Source: Marinobacter daepoensis DSM 16072
GTDB taxonomy: Bacteria > Pseudomonadota > Gammaproteobacteria > Pseudomonadales > Oleiphilaceae
NCBI RefSeq assembly: GCF_000421165.1
Contig: NZ_ATWI01000009.1
Coordinates: 124,001 to 188,000, forward strand
Direction: 5' to 3'
Length of the DNA: 64,000 nt
In this document: positions 20,920 to 32,684 of the stretch, in pieces
How the letters are laid out: each line of letters begins with the position of its first letter
How positions within the stretch are numbered: the stretch's first letter is position 1
Position numbers and translations under genes: made by a program
Notes under the pieces: model-generated
Database searches by the model: none
Told to the model about the DNA's origin: nothing
The model's input: the letters and a program-made list of their open reading frames with translations, nothing else

Positions 20920-22253
20920 TGCAGGATAGTCTGTTTCAGGCTGAGGCGGGTTTTCAGCCCCTGGCCGCTCGCATGCGGCCAGCCTCTCTTGAGGGTTACG
21001 TCGGTCAGGCCCACTTGGTTGGGCCGGGCAAGCCATTGCGGCGGGCTGTTGAGCAGGGTCAGCTGCATTCGATGATCCTCTGGGGTCCGCCTGGCGTGGG
21101 CAAAACCACGTTTGCCCGATTGCTCGCGAACGTCGGGGATCTTTCGTTTGAAACAATTTCGGCAGTCCTCAGTGGCGTAAAGGACATCCGAGAAGTAGTG
21201 GAGCGAGCCCGTAACCGAAAGTATTCCCAGGGGCAGGATACGCTGCTTTTTGTCGATGAGGTGCACCGCTTCAATAAAAGCCAGCAAGACGCTTTTTTAC
21301 CCCACATTGAAGACGGTACGTTCATTTTCGTGGGAGCGACCACGGAAAACCCTTCCTTTGAGCTGAACAGTGCGTTGCTCTCAAGGACCCGCGTTTATGT
21401 TCTCAAAAACCTCGATACGCCGGATATACTCAGGCTGCTCAACACCGCGCTGACCGGTAAACAGGGCTTCAATGGCCAGCTAAAAGTCGACGCAACGGTG
21501 CTGGAGACGATGGCGCAGGCTTCTGGGGGCGATGCCCGCCGTGCTTTGAACATTCTGGAAGTCGCCGCTGATCTGGCGGAGCCCGGGCCGGATGGCTCTG
21601 GCACGATCACCTCGGCTACCCTTGAGCAGGTTCTTCAGACCAGCCTTCGTCGTTTTGACAAGGGAGGGGATGTTTTCTATGACCAGATTTCAGCGTTGCA
21701 CAAGTCTGTCAGGGGTTCGAGCCCGGATGGTTCTCTTTATTGGTTGTGCCGGATGATTGATGGTGGATGTGACCCTCTCTACATCGCCCGGCGACTGGTC
21801 CGGATTGCCAGTGAGGATATTGGCAACGCCGACCCGAGGGCGCTTCAGATTACCTTGCAAGCCTGGGATGCGCAGGAGCGTCTTGGGTCACCGGAAGGCG
21901 AACTGGCCTTGGCTCAGGCGGTTACTTACCTAGCGCTTGCACCGAAAAGCAACGCGGTCTACAACGCGTTCAATCAGTGTATGGCCGACGTTCGCAGTGA
22001 TCCGGATTATGAAGTGCCGGTGCACCTGCGCAATGCGCCGACCAAATTGCTCAAAAGTATGGGGCATGGCGAGGAATACCGGTACGCGCATGACGAACCG
22101 GACGCCTATGCGGCGGGGGAATGCTATCTGCCGGAGGCCATTCAGGCTCGCAATTACTATCAGCCGGTGCAGCGGGGGCTGGAGATCAAGCTGGCCGAAA
22201 AGCGCCAGCGCCTGGCGGCACTGGACGCCGCGAGCCAGAAGCAGCGCTACTGA
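20919..22253 (+). CDS. rarA: Replication-associated recombination protein A (RarA/MgsA AAA+ ATPase)
   Basis: RarA, 444 residues, is a clamp-loader-like AAA+ ATPase that acts at stalled replication forks. Walker A is GPPGVGKTT (56-64), Walker B is [10 protein letters not shown] (109-118) and sensor 1 is [10 protein letters not shown]. The C-terminal MgsA domain has [15 protein letters not shown] and the [11 protein letters not shown] region. Start and stop overlap with lolA indicates coupling. Confidence 0.96.
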   Translation: MQDSLFQAEAGFQPLAARMRPASLEGYVGQAHLVGPGKPLRRAVEQGQLHSMILWGPPGVGKTTFARLLANVGDLSFETISAVLSGVKDIREVVERARNRKYSQGQDTLLFVDEVHRFNKSQQDAFLPHIEDGTFIFVGATTENPSFELNSALLSRTRVYVLKNLDTPDILRLLNTALTGKQGFNGQLKVDATVLETMAQASGGDARRALNILEVAADLAEPGPDGSGTITSATLEQVLQTSLRRFDKGGDVFYDQISALHKSVRGSSPDGSLYWLCRMIDGGCDPLYIARRLVRIASEDIGNADPRALQITLQAWDAQERLGSPEGELALAQAVTYLALAPKSNAVYNAFNQCMADVRSDPDYEVPVHLRNAPTKLLKSMGHGEEYRYAHDEPDAYAAGECYLPEAIQARNYYQPVQRGLEIKLAEKRQRLAALDAASQKQRY

Positions 22254-22292
22254 ATCCCCGTCGTCCATACCCCGTCGTGATCTTTCCGATAG

Positions 22293-22320
22293 TGGCCACC
22301 GCATTCACGGCAGGTATAAT
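22293..22320 (+). promoter_or_regulatory. Candidate serS promoter
   Basis: A perfect TATAAT at 22315-22320 lies 44 bases before serS, with TGGCCA (22293-22298) as a 4/6 -35 at a 16-base spacing. It occupies the 110-base rarA-serS gap. Confidence 0.5.
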
Positions 22321-22345
22321 GCCTCTATCACCATTTATTCGTTAA

Positions 22346-24489
<2,144 letters not shown>

Positions 24490-24505
24490 GGCCCGGCTAC
24501 CGACT

Positions 24506-25585
24506 TCAGGCGGATGTTGCCCGCTTGGGCAACACCTCTTTGAGCTTGTCACGCATGTCGCGAATGGCTTTTTCGGTGGTTTCCCAGTCGATGCAGGCAT
24601 CGGTTACCGACACACCGTACTTCAAGTCTGCAAGATCGTCCGGAAGCGACTGACTCCCCCAGTTAATATGACTTTCTACCATCAGGCTCTGGATGGACTG
24701 ATTACCCTCCAGAATCTGGTGGGTTACGTCCTGCATGACCAGCGGCTGAATAGCCGGGTCTTTGTTTGAGTTCGCGTGGCTGCAGTCAACCATAATGGAC
24801 TTGCGCAGACCAGCCTTGTCGAGGGCCTGTTCACAGAGGGCTACGTTGACCGAATCGTAGTTGGGCTTCCCGCCACCACCGCGCAGCACCACATGACCAT
24901 AATGGTTGCCTTTGGTGCGGATAATGGCGACTTTTCCCTGTTGGTCAATGCCCAGGAAACTGTGAGGGTGGGACACTGATTTCATCGCGTTGACTGCGAC
25001 ATCAAGGCTGCCATCGGTGCCGTTTTTGAAACCAATCGCCATCGACAGGCCACTGCTCATTTCACGATGAGTCTGAGACTCGGTCGTTCTGGCCCCGATG
25101 GCAGACCAGGCAATGCTGTCTTGCAGGTACTGGGGGGAAATCGGGTCCAGGGCTTCGGTAGCCACTGGGATGCCCATTTCATTGATGTCCAGCAGCAGGC
25201 GCCGACCGATATGAAGACCCTGTTCAATATCAAAGGTGTCATTCAGGTGGGGGTCGTTGATCAGCCCTTTCCATCCCACGGTTGTGCGGGGCTTTTCAAA
25301 GTAGACCCGCATAACCAGCAGGAGAGTGTCACTGACTTCGTCAGCGAGCTTTTTCAGACGGCTGGCGTAGTCGCGGGCAGCCTCAACGTCATGGATTGAG
25401 CAGGGCCCGACAACGATGAACAGGCGGTGGTCCTTGCCATCCATGATGTTGTAGATGGCCTGGCGACCATTGGCGACGGTTTCCGCTGCCGTGTCAGACA
25501 GTGGCATCTCTTGTTTGAGCGCTTCAGGAGTGATCAGTGTTTCCTGACTGGCCACGTTCAGGTTTTCCAGTTTCTTGCCTGACAT
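24506..25585 (-). CDS. 3-deoxy-7-phosphoheptulonate synthase (class I DAHP synthase)
   Basis: This 359-residue AroF/AroG/AroH-type enzyme condenses PEP and erythrose 4-phosphate, the entry step of the shikimate pathway that supplies the tryptophan genes upstream. Landmarks are VVGPCSIHD, RVYFEKPRTTVGWKGLINDP, GARTTESQTHREMSSG, VDCSHANSNKD and the C-terminal SVTDACIDWETTE. Which amino acid inhibits it cannot be decided from the sequence, so no gene symbol is given. It is transcribed alone, with a terminator after the stop. Confidence 0.95.
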   Translation of the reverse strand: MSGKKLENLNVASQETLITPEALKQEMPLSDTAAETVANGRQAIYNIMDGKDHRLFIVVGPCSIHDVEAARDYASRLKKLADEVSDTLLLVMRVYFEKPRTTVGWKGLINDPHLNDTFDIEQGLHIGRRLLLDINEMGIPVATEALDPISPQYLQDSIAWSAIGARTTESQTHREMSSGLSMAIGFKNGTDGSLDVAVNAMKSVSHPHSFLGIDQQGKVAIIRTKGNHYGHVVLRGGGGKPNYDSVNVALCEQALDKAGLRKSIMVDCSHANSNKDPAIQPLVMQDVTHQILEGNQSIQSLMVESHINWGSQSLPDDLADLKYGVSVTDACIDWETTEKAIRDMRDKLKEVLPKRATSA

Positions 25586-25617
25586 CTTGGTGTGCTTCCC
25601 CGAATCTTGTCGTTACC

Positions 25618-25651
25618 TCATCCGGGAGTATTCATTCTTTTGTCCGGATGA
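25618..25651. promoter_or_regulatory. Inverted repeat in the leader between DAHP synthase and DUF1631 genes
   Basis: TCATCCGG (25618-25625) and CCGGATGA (25644-25651) are exact reverse complements 18 bases apart, about 35-65 bases upstream of the DAHP synthase ATG. It could be a repressor site or a leader hairpin. It does not match the TyrR box. The remaining 187-base divergent region carries only a weak plus-strand -10 (TATACT, 25710-25715). Confidence 0.35.
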
Positions 25652-25772
25652 TTGAAGATAATTGCGAATGGCGCCGTCACTTGGTTGCGGTAAACCCCGG
25701 CGAGTTGGTTATACTGCGTTATTTAAAGGCCCTTTTCAACGCTTCTCAATGCTTCAGGACAACAGGTAAAGG

Positions 25773-27602
25773 ATGTCACCCTCATCGAAGAAACCACAGG
25801 CAGTCTCTGCTTCCAGAAAGGTGGTTTCGGAAAGGATCACTCAGGTTTTGTCCGGAATACGTGTACCGGATCTCCCATATCCCGCGAGCAAACGCCTGGC
25901 CGAGTCGGAGCCGGACTGGCGCCCGTTGCTGTTGTCTTGCTGGACTGAGCAGCGTGATGAACGGGTTACCCGGGTTCTGCGTTCGGTAGACATTGAGTGG
26001 ACCGTTCGGCAAGTCAACGCGGCCTACCTTTCGGATCGGATTATGGATGTGTTCCTGAAAACATCCGGTTTGCACACCACTCTGGTTAGTCGAATTGCCC
26101 GGCTCCGGTTCTGGCTGGCCTGGCAACTGGATCTGTCTGGCGCAGAGGCCTTTGGAAGTGATGTGTTGCTTGACTGGCTGGACAATCTTCAGGAGTGGCG
26201 AGGCTGGAGTGACACGGGGGGGCGTTCGTCCCGGCTGTTGCTGGATCAGCTGGACAGTCTGGTTGTTGCGGTCTCTGCGAGCTTTGAGGCTAAGAGTCGA
26301 GAGGCACTGGAGACTTATTGCCGACAATGGCTTGAGGATACTCAGAGGCGTCATGATCAAGTGGCCAGACTGAGGGAGCGCCTCTTTGAAACGGAGCAGG
26401 GGGCTTCTCGTCAGCGTCTTGCAGATCAGGTTGCCAGAGCGCTGATTGGTCGCGCATTGACCGGTCGTCAGCTACCCCCTTCAATCACCCGGTTTGTTCG
26501 CAGTCACTGGTACAAGGTTCTGAAGCAGAGCGTTTGGGCGGACGGCGTGGACAGCGAAGTTCATCGTCACGCCAACAAACTGCTTGAGTGGATGGTTTGG
26601 GTCGGGGACCCGGATCTGTCGGATGGCGACAGAAACCGGTTGTATCATGTAGGCGAGCAGCTTGGTGACCGTATCCGGGATGTCTGGTCGAGAGTGCTGG
26701 ATCAGGAATTACCTGAGCAATCGTTGCACGACATTCAGTCGGTCATTGTGGCCCGCATCCGGGGTGACGTTCCGGAATTGGTCACGGCCTTGTCTGCAGG
26801 GTCTGATTTTTCATGGGATGGAAGCTGGCTCGTGGCTGAAACGCTATCGGCGAATCATGCTGACGATTATGCCGGGCGGTGGTTTTTCGCGGGTGAGGGC
26901 ACCAAGGAGCAGCGACGTTTCTTTTTTGCCCTGTTGCCGGACAGCGGCGAGGTGTTGTGGACTAATGGCGCGGGCGTGAAGCTTGGGTTGCAGCCCTGGG
27001 CTGAGTTTAAAAAGGCGATTCAGTCGGGTGATATCCGGCCCTTGCCAAGGCCAACGGCCTTCGGTGAAGTTTTGTCCGAGGCCCTCGAGGTTTTGTCGAA
27101 AGTCTGCTCCAGGCAGCAGGCCCAGCGTGAGGAAGCCGCACGGGAAGCCCGGGCAAAGGCCGAGGCACTCCGAAGGGAGAAAGAAGCGGCGGAGCGTCAG
27201 CGGGAAAAAGAAGAGCTCGCGCGTCAGCAGGCTTTGGTGCGTGCCAGGGAGGAAGCTGAACGTCAGCGAATGGCAGACGAACAGGCTGAGCAGGAGCGCC
27301 TGCAAAAAGAGGCGGAGCAACTGGCCGAAAAACAGGTGGAGAGCATTTCCCTGGGAGGCTGGATCGTCCTGACCGAAAAGGATCGTCAAACCGATCCGGT
27401 AAGGCTCAAGCTGGCTGTTAAAATTTCGGCGTCCCGGAAGTATGTGTTTGTCGACAGGCTTGGGTTGAATCGCCGCGAATGGCTGCAAGACGAACTCGTT
27501 GCCGGCGTGGTCAACGGATCTGTCCGGGTACTGGGGAGTTCCGCTGAGTTTGACGACACCCTGAGTCGCGTGGTGGGGCGCATCCGTGTTGGACGGAACT
27601 GA
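25773..27602 (+). CDS. DUF1631 family protein
   Basis: The 609-residue cytosolic protein has no signal peptide or membrane segment. It resembles the DUF1631 proteins of Pseudomonas and relatives, whose function is unknown. The first 420 residues are predicted helical with many Trp and Leu (YLSDRIMDVFLKTSG, FVRSHWYKVLKQ); residues about 330-410 contain a WSWLVAETLS-like beta segment; residues about 440-525 form a highly charged coiled coil rich in Glu, Arg and Ala; the last 80 residues (SLGGWIVLTEKDRQ) form a beta-rich, PilZ-like tail also seen in this family. The PilZ protein starts nine bases later, suggesting the two act together, possibly in c-di-GMP-linked control. Family call from recall. 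Confidence 0.75.
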   Translation: MSPSSKKPQAVSASRKVVSERITQVLSGIRVPDLPYPASKRLAESEPDWRPLLLSCWTEQRDERVTRVLRSVDIEWTVRQVNAAYLSDRIMDVFLKTSGLHTTLVSRIARLRFWLAWQLDLSGAEAFGSDVLLDWLDNLQEWRGWSDTGGRSSRLLLDQLDSLVVAVSASFEAKSREALETYCRQWLEDTQRRHDQVARLRERLFETEQGASRQRLADQVARALIGRALTGRQLPPSITRFVRSHWYKVLKQSVWADGVDSEVHRHANKLLEWMVWVGDPDLSDGDRNRLYHVGEQLGDRIRDVWSRVLDQELPEQSLHDIQSVIVARIRGDVPELVTALSAGSDFSWDGSWLVAETLSANHADDYAGRWFFAGEGTKEQRRFFFALLPDSGEVLWTNGAGVKLGLQPWAEFKKAIQSGDIRPLPRPTAFGEVLSEALEVLSKVCSRQQAQREEAAREARAKAEALRREKEAAERQREKEELARQQALVRAREEAERQRMADEQAEQERLQKEAEQLAEKQVESISLGGWIVLTEKDRQTDPVRLKLAVKISASRKYVFVDRLGLNRREWLQDELVAGVVNGSVRVLGSSAEFDDTLSRVVGRIRVGRN

Positions 27603-27611
27603 GGTTAGGTT

Positions 27612-28022
27612 ATGAGCGATGATGACTATGAGTTCGGTGCAGAGAAGGTTCTGCCATCCGGCCAGGAGTTGCGGCAGGAGTACCGATTGATTGCTCGCGC
27701 GAGGGCGTGGATTCTGTCCGAGTCACCGGAACCTGGTTCAGAAATGGATGGCGATGTAACTGAGAAGCTCGAATGCCAGGTGCGGGATATTTCAGCGCGG
27801 GGATTCAGTCTGTTGTGTACACAGGCGCTGAGCCGGGAATCGATCCTGAGTGCAGAAATCAGCCTTGGAGACGCCGGGGAACGGTTTGTGCTGACGGTTG
27901 AGGTTGTGTGGTGTCGGGACGCCGAGTGGGGGCATAGAGTCGGTGTCAGGGTACTGGAATCGGATGAAACCGATTATCTGGAATGGATCGAAGCGGTTGC
28001 CGTCGCGTTGACAGAAAACTGA
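27612..28022 (+). CDS. PilZ domain protein
   Basis: This 136-residue single-domain protein carries both halves of the c-di-GMP-binding signature: RxxxR at R25-R29 (RLIAR) and DxSxxG at D59-G64 (DISARG). It should therefore bind c-di-GMP. A beta barrel follows, with VEVVWCRD and GHRVGVRVL strands. It lies nine bases after the DUF1631 gene and is followed directly by a strong terminator, so the two form a bicistronic unit. The target process is unknown; FimV and FimL elsewhere in the window make surface motility one possibility. Confidence 0.88.
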   Translation: MSDDDYEFGAEKVLPSGQELRQEYRLIARARAWILSESPEPGSEMDGDVTEKLECQVRDISARGFSLLCTQALSRESILSAEISLGDAGERFVLTVEVVWCRDAEWGHRVGVRVLESDETDYLEWIEAVAVALTEN

Positions 28023-28025
28023 ACG

Positions 28026-28055
28026 AAAAGAGCCGGCACGAAGGCCGGCTCTTTT
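28026..28055. terminator. Bidirectional terminator between PilZ gene and fabI
   Basis: AAAAGAGCCGGC (28026-28037) pairs with GCCGGCTCTTTT (28044-28055). The stem is flanked by an A-run on one side and a T-run on the other, so it can end both the plus-strand PilZ transcript and the minus-strand fabI transcript. Confidence 0.9.
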
Positions 28056-28076
28056 CTAAGCGTGAGCGTTTGGCGC

Positions 28077-28862
28077 TCAGGCTTCCAGTTCCGCCATGCC
28101 GGTGATATTGAAACCACCATCGACGTACAGAATTTCACCCGTAATACCAGACGCGAGGTCTGAGCTCATGAAAGCCGCCGCGTTGCCGACTTCCTCTGTG
28201 GTGACGTTTCGACGCAGGGGCGCTTGTCTGGCGTTCTCTGCCAGCATCCGGCGGAAGCTTTTGATTCCGGAGGCGGCCAGAGTCTTGATCGGTCCGGCAG
28301 AGATGCCGTTCACGCGGATGCCTTCTTTGCCAAGGCTGGCGGCCATGTATCGCACGTTTGCTTCAAGCGATGCCTTGGCCAGCCCCATCACGTTGTAGTT
28401 CTGCAGAACCCGCTCAGCGCCCAGATAGCTCAGAGTCAACAGGCTGCTGCCCTCATGCATCATCTTGCGGGCGCCTTTGGCCAGCGCGACGAAGCTGTAG
28501 GAGCTGATGTCGTGGGCGGTCCGGAAACCATCGCGGGTGGTGACGTCGACGTAATTGCCATCCAGTTCGTGTGCCGGGGCGAAGCCGACCGCGTGAATGA
28601 TGATGTCGATGTTGTCCCAGTGCTTGCCCAGTTGTTCAAAGACCTGGTCAATCTGTTCGTCGCTGGCGACGTCACAGGGGAAGGTCAGTGTGCTGCCCCA
28701 CTGTTCCGCGAATTTTTCAACGCGGGACTGCAGCTTTTCGTTTTGATAGGTGAAGGCCATCTCGGCGCCTTCACGGGCAAATGCCTCGGCAATGCCATAG
28801 GCGATGGAATGTTTGCTGGCTACGCCAACAATCAGTGCTTTCTTGCCACTGAGGATTCCCAT
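28077..28862 (-). CDS. fabI: Enoyl-[acyl-carrier-protein] reductase (NADH), FabI
   Basis: FabI, 261 residues, reduces enoyl-ACP in the last step of fatty acid elongation. The catalytic Y146, Y156 and K163 fall at exactly the E. coli numbers ([16 protein letters not shown]), and the NAD-binding [12 protein letters not shown] region is present. Being a FabI, it belongs to the triclosan-target class. It is downstream of the Yej operon on the same strand with a 67-base gap, and fabI-npp/yej-mltD is a conserved Pseudomonas order. Confidence 0.97.
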   Translation of the reverse strand: MGILSGKKALIVGVASKHSIAYGIAEAFAREGAEMAFTYQNEKLQSRVEKFAEQWGSTLTFPCDVASDEQIDQVFEQLGKHWDNIDIIIHAVGFAPAHELDGNYVDVTTRDGFRTAHDISSYSFVALAKGARKMMHEGSSLLTLSYLGAERVLQNYNVMGLAKASLEANVRYMAASLGKEGIRVNGISAGPIKTLAASGIKSFRRMLAENARQAPLRRNVTTEEVGNAAAFMSSDLASGITGEILYVDGGFNITGMAELEA

Positions 28863-28929
28863 GGGTTTCTGCTCCCTGTGTTCCGTGGTTTCGGCGCATT
28901 ATCCCCGACCTGTCAGTGCCGGGTAACGC

Positions 28930-30528
28930 TCAATTGGTCGTAGACTGATAGAAAAACGCAGCGCTTAGCAATTCCCGGGTGTAGGGTTGTTGTGGATCCC
29001 GGAAAAGGTTTTCTGCCTCGCCGTATTCCACAATCTGCCCGTGCCTGAGCACCAGAAGTTTATGACTAAGGGCCCGGACAACAGCCAGATCGTGACTGAT
29101 AAAGATGTAGCTTAGCCCATATCGGGCCTGAATTTCCCGTAAAAGCTCGATAACCTGTTTCTGGACTGTTCGGTCAAGCGCAGACGTTGGCTCATCCAGG
29201 ATGATCAGGTCGGGTTGAAGGACCAGCGCACGGGCAATCGCGATGCGTTGTCGTTGTCCTCCGGAAAACTCGTGAGGGTAGCGGTGTCGTGCGTCCGGGT
29301 CGAGCCCTACGTCCTTCAGGGCCCGGATGACGCTGGCTTCGTGCTGGCCCCTGTTGGCCGGTTCGTGTATCTCCAGTCCTTCGCGAATGATTTCCTCAAT
29401 CGACATACGGGGGCTCAGGCTCCCGAAAGGGTCCTGAAAAACAATCTGGACCCGTCGCCGCCATGGCTGGAACTCTTTTTGAGAGAGTGATGACAGCTCG
29501 TTACCAGCCAGGCTGAACGTGCCAGTGCTGGGGATGAGCTTCAGCAAGGCGTGGCCTAAAGTGGTCTTTCCGCTCCCGCTTTCGCCAACCACGCCCAGGG
29601 TTTCGCCCCTGCGTAGTTCGAAACTGACATCCTGAACCGCATGGAAGCTGCTCCGGACTTTGCCAAACAGCGTTTTGCGCAGCGTGAAATGCACATCGAG
29701 GTGGCTCGCTGTCATCACGACGTCGGTATTTCCGCTTCGTGGCAGTGGTGCCGCTGGAGGCTCAGACTCAATAAGATTGCGGGTGTAGGGGGTGGTCGGA
29801 GCGCTGAAGAGCGGGCCGGTCGGGCCACTCTCGACCTGCTTTCCGTGTTCCATGACGACCACTTGATCGGCGTAGCGGCGAACAATGCTCAGATCATGCG
29901 TGATCATCAACACCGCCATGCCGAGCTTTTCTTGTAGTGACTTCAGAAGTTCCAGAACCTGCTTCTGAACGGTAACGTCCAGCGCTGTGGTTGGTTCGTC
30001 CGCGATCAGAAGGTCGGGTTCGTTCGCCAGCGCCATGGCGATCATCACCCGCTGTTTCTGGCCGCCGGAGAGCTGGTGGGGATAGCTCTTTAAGCGAGAC
30101 TCCGGTTCAGGAATCCCTACCAACTCCAGTAATTCAATGCACCGTTTTCGCGCCTGGGGGCCACGCATCCCTTTGTGCAACTCCAGGGTTTCTCCGATCT
30201 GCTTCTCAACCGTATGCAGAGGGTTGAGAGACGTCATGGGCTCCTGAAATATCATGCTGATGTGGCTGCCACGAATCTGGCGAAGGCGCCGTTCGTTGGC
30301 TTTCAGGAGATCTTCGCCATTGTATAGGATCTGCCCGCTTGGGTAGCTGGCGTGGCGTTCGTCCAGCAATCGCAGGATGGACAGTGCAGACACCGATTTT
30401 CCGGAACCGCTCTCGCCAACCAGGGCGACGGTTTGCCCTCTTTCAACGGAGAGGGAAAGCTGATCAACCACCTTGGGGCCGTTGTCGAAGCAGATAGACA
30501 GATCCGAGATCGTCAGCAGAGTCTTCAT
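28930..30528 (-). CDS. yejF: Peptide ABC transporter ATP-binding protein (two fused ATPase domains), YejF-like
   Basis: The 532-residue protein has two nucleotide-binding domains in tandem, each with Walker [10 protein letters not shown], signature LSGGQKQR or FSGGQRQR, and Walker B ([24 protein letters not shown]), so a single protein serves as both ATPases. This matches YejF of E. coli and NppD of P. aeruginosa. The open frame runs 33 codons further upstream but that part overlaps yejE; ATG at 30528 ([11 protein letters not shown]) is the better start, one base past the yejE stop. Confidence 0.92.
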   Translation of the reverse strand: MKTLLTISDLSICFDNGPKVVDQLSLSVERGQTVALVGESGSGKSVSALSILRLLDERHASYPSGQILYNGEDLLKANERRLRQIRGSHISMIFQEPMTSLNPLHTVEKQIGETLELHKGMRGPQARKRCIELLELVGIPEPESRLKSYPHQLSGGQKQRVMIAMALANEPDLLIADEPTTALDVTVQKQVLELLKSLQEKLGMAVLMITHDLSIVRRYADQVVVMEHGKQVESGPTGPLFSAPTTPYTRNLIESEPPAAPLPRSGNTDVVMTASHLDVHFTLRKTLFGKVRSSFHAVQDVSFELRRGETLGVVGESGSGKTTLGHALLKLIPSTGTFSLAGNELSSLSQKEFQPWRRRVQIVFQDPFGSLSPRMSIEEIIREGLEIHEPANRGQHEASVIRALKDVGLDPDARHRYPHEFSGGQRQRIAIARALVLQPDLIILDEPTSALDRTVQKQVIELLREIQARYGLSYIFISHDLAVVRALSHKLLVLRHGQIVEYGEAENLFRDPQQPYTRELLSAAFFYQSTTN

Positions 30529-30529
30529 G

Positions 30530-31552
30530 TCAGTTTTTTCTCGGGTCAAACGCATCACGAACGGCTTCGCCCACGAATACCAACAGGGTGAGCATGACTG
30601 CCAGAGAGGCGAACGCGGAGACGCCAAGCCACGGAGCGTGGAGATTGGCTTTCCCCTGGGCGATAAGTTCTCCCAGAGACGGTGAGCCTGAAGGGAGCCC
30701 GAAACCCAGGAAATCCAACGATGTCAGGCCGGTAATTGCGCCCGTGAGAATAAAGGGCATAAAGGTCAGGGTGGCGACCATGGCGTTCGGAAGGATGTGT
30801 CGAAACATGATGTTTCGGTTTCCAAGGCCAAGGGCCCGGGCAGCTTTCACATACTCGAAGTTACGAGCCCGAAGGAATTCCGCCCTGACTACATCCACCA
30901 GCCCCATCCAGCTGAAAAGCAACATAATGCCCAAAAGCCACCAGAAATTGGGTTGAACGATCGACGACAGAATAATGAGGAGGTAGAGCATGGGTAAGCC
31001 CGACCAGATCTCGATAAACCTCTGGCCGAACAGGTCGATCTTGCCACCGTAGTATCCCTGAAGAGCACCTGCGGCGACGCCAACAATCGAGCTGGCTACC
31101 GTGAGCGTTAACCCGAACAGTACGGAAATCCGGAATCCGTAGATAACCCTTGCTGCGACGTCCCGCCCCTGATCGTCGGTCCCCAGCCAGTTGTCGGCAC
31201 TGGGTGGTGCAGGTGAGGGGACGTCGAGGTTGTAGTTGATGGTGTCATAGCTGAAGCGAATGGGAGGCCAGAGCATCCAGCCATTGCGCTCGATTTCTTC
31301 AGAGATAAAGTCATCCCGGTAGTCGGTTTCGGTGGGAAGGAAGCCACCGAATGTTTCCTCAGGAACCTGTTGGATGACCGGGAAATACCAGTCTCCGTTG
31401 TATGAGACGATCAACGGTTTGTCGTTGGCAATCAGTTCGGCACAGAGTGACAAGCCGAACAGGATGAGGAAAAGCCAGAGGCTCCAGAACCCTCTCCGGT
31501 TAGCTGTAAAGTTGGCCAGTCGGCGGCGCTGAATTGGCGTAAGGGCGACCAT
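30530..31552 (-). CDS. yejE: Peptide ABC transporter permease, YejE-like
   Basis: The 340-residue inner-membrane permease has an N-terminal helix (about 20-40), a long periplasmic region with WPPIRFSYDTIN that distinguishes YejE/NppC from ordinary DppC proteins, and five further helices. The EAA loop is near ARALGLGNRNIMFRHILPNA. It pairs with YejB. The gap to yejB is two bases and to yejF one, so translation is coupled. Confidence 0.92.
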   Translation of the reverse strand: MVALTPIQRRRLANFTANRRGFWSLWLFLILFGLSLCAELIANDKPLIVSYNGDWYFPVIQQVPEETFGGFLPTETDYRDDFISEEIERNGWMLWPPIRFSYDTINYNLDVPSPAPPSADNWLGTDDQGRDVAARVIYGFRISVLFGLTLTVASSIVGVAAGALQGYYGGKIDLFGQRFIEIWSGLPMLYLLIILSSIVQPNFWWLLGIMLLFSWMGLVDVVRAEFLRARNFEYVKAARALGLGNRNIMFRHILPNAMVATLTFMPFILTGAITGLTSLDFLGFGLPSGSPSLGELIAQGKANLHAPWLGVSAFASLAVMLTLLVFVGEAVRDAFDPRKN

Positions 31553-31554
31553 GT

Positions 31555-32640
31555 TCAGGCTCCCTCCCGGCTTTCAAAGTCGATGCGAGGGTCGACCGCC
31601 ACATAGGTGAGATCGCTGATCAGTTTCAGGATCAGGCCCATAAGTGTCAGGATGTACAGGGTGCCGAAGATAACCGGGTAATCCCGGTTAAGCGCAGCCT
31701 CGAAGCCAAGGAGTCCGAGACCGTCCAGGGAAAAAATCACCTCAATCAACAGCGAACCGGTAAAGAACAGGGATACCAGTACTCCTGGCATGCTGGCGAT
31801 GACAATCAGCATGGCGTTGCGGAATACATGACCGTAAAGTACCTGTTTCTCTTCCAGGCCCTTGGCTCTGGCTGTGACCACATACTGTTTGCTGATTTCG
31901 TCCAGAAAAGAATTTTTGGTCAGCAGGGTCAGGGTTGCGAAGCCTCCAATCACATTGGCCGTCACTGGCAAAGCAAGGTGCCAGAAATAGTCGGCAATTT
32001 TCTGGTACCAGGTCATCTGGTCAAAGCCAGGCGAAGTCAGCCCGCGGAGTGGGAACCAGTCGAAATAACTGCCCCCGGCAAACAGGACAATCAGCAGGAT
32101 AGCGAACAGGAACCCGGGGATGGCATAGCCAATGACAATGGCTGAGCTGGTCCAGACATCAAAGCGGGAGCCATCTGTGACCGCCTTGCGAACCCCGAGG
32201 GGGATGGAGACCAGGTAGATGATCAGTGTTGACCAAAGGCCAAGCGAGATGGAGACCGGCATTTTGTCGATGATCAGTTCAACCACGCTGCGGTCCCGGA
32301 AGAAGGAGTCACCGAAATCAAAGGTGGCGTAGTCACCGAGCATCTTCAGGAAACGCTCATGCGCTGGCCGGTCAAAACCGTACAGCGTTTCCAGCTCTTC
32401 CAGAAGCTCCGGAGGGAGCCCGCGTGATGCACGGGTATCGCCTGTGTTGGTTGAGACTTCCCCTCCGGTATCACCGCCACCGGCACGAGCCAGGGCGCTG
32501 CTGCCATGGCCTTCCATCTCGGCGAGTACCTGTTCAATCGGGCCGCCGGGGGCAGCCTGAACGATCACGAAGTTAAGCAACATGATCCCCAACAGGGTGG
32601 GGATGATTAGAGCGATCCGGCGAAGAATGTATATGCCCAT
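31555..32640 (-). CDS. yejB: Peptide ABC transporter permease, YejB-like
   Basis: The 361-residue inner-membrane permease begins with [18 protein letters not shown], the classic DppB/OppB first helix, followed by the YejB-type insert with [10 protein letters not shown] and a Gly/Thr-rich loop, then five more helices. The EAA loop is [22 protein letters not shown]. It forms the heteromeric pore with YejE. Confidence 0.93.
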   Translation of the reverse strand: MGIYILRRIALIIPTLLGIMLLNFVIVQAAPGGPIEQVLAEMEGHGSSALARAGGGDTGGEVSTNTGDTRASRGLPPELLEELETLYGFDRPAHERFLKMLGDYATFDFGDSFFRDRSVVELIIDKMPVSISLGLWSTLIIYLVSIPLGVRKAVTDGSRFDVWTSSAIVIGYAIPGFLFAILLIVLFAGGSYFDWFPLRGLTSPGFDQMTWYQKIADYFWHLALPVTANVIGGFATLTLLTKNSFLDEISKQYVVTARAKGLEEKQVLYGHVFRNAMLIVIASMPGVLVSLFFTGSLLIEVIFSLDGLGLLGFEAALNRDYPVIFGTLYILTLMGLILKLISDLTYVAVDPRIDFESREGA

Positions 32641-32684
32641 TAAGGGAGCAATCCTTACTTACAGCCTTGTGAGAGCGAGCGCCA

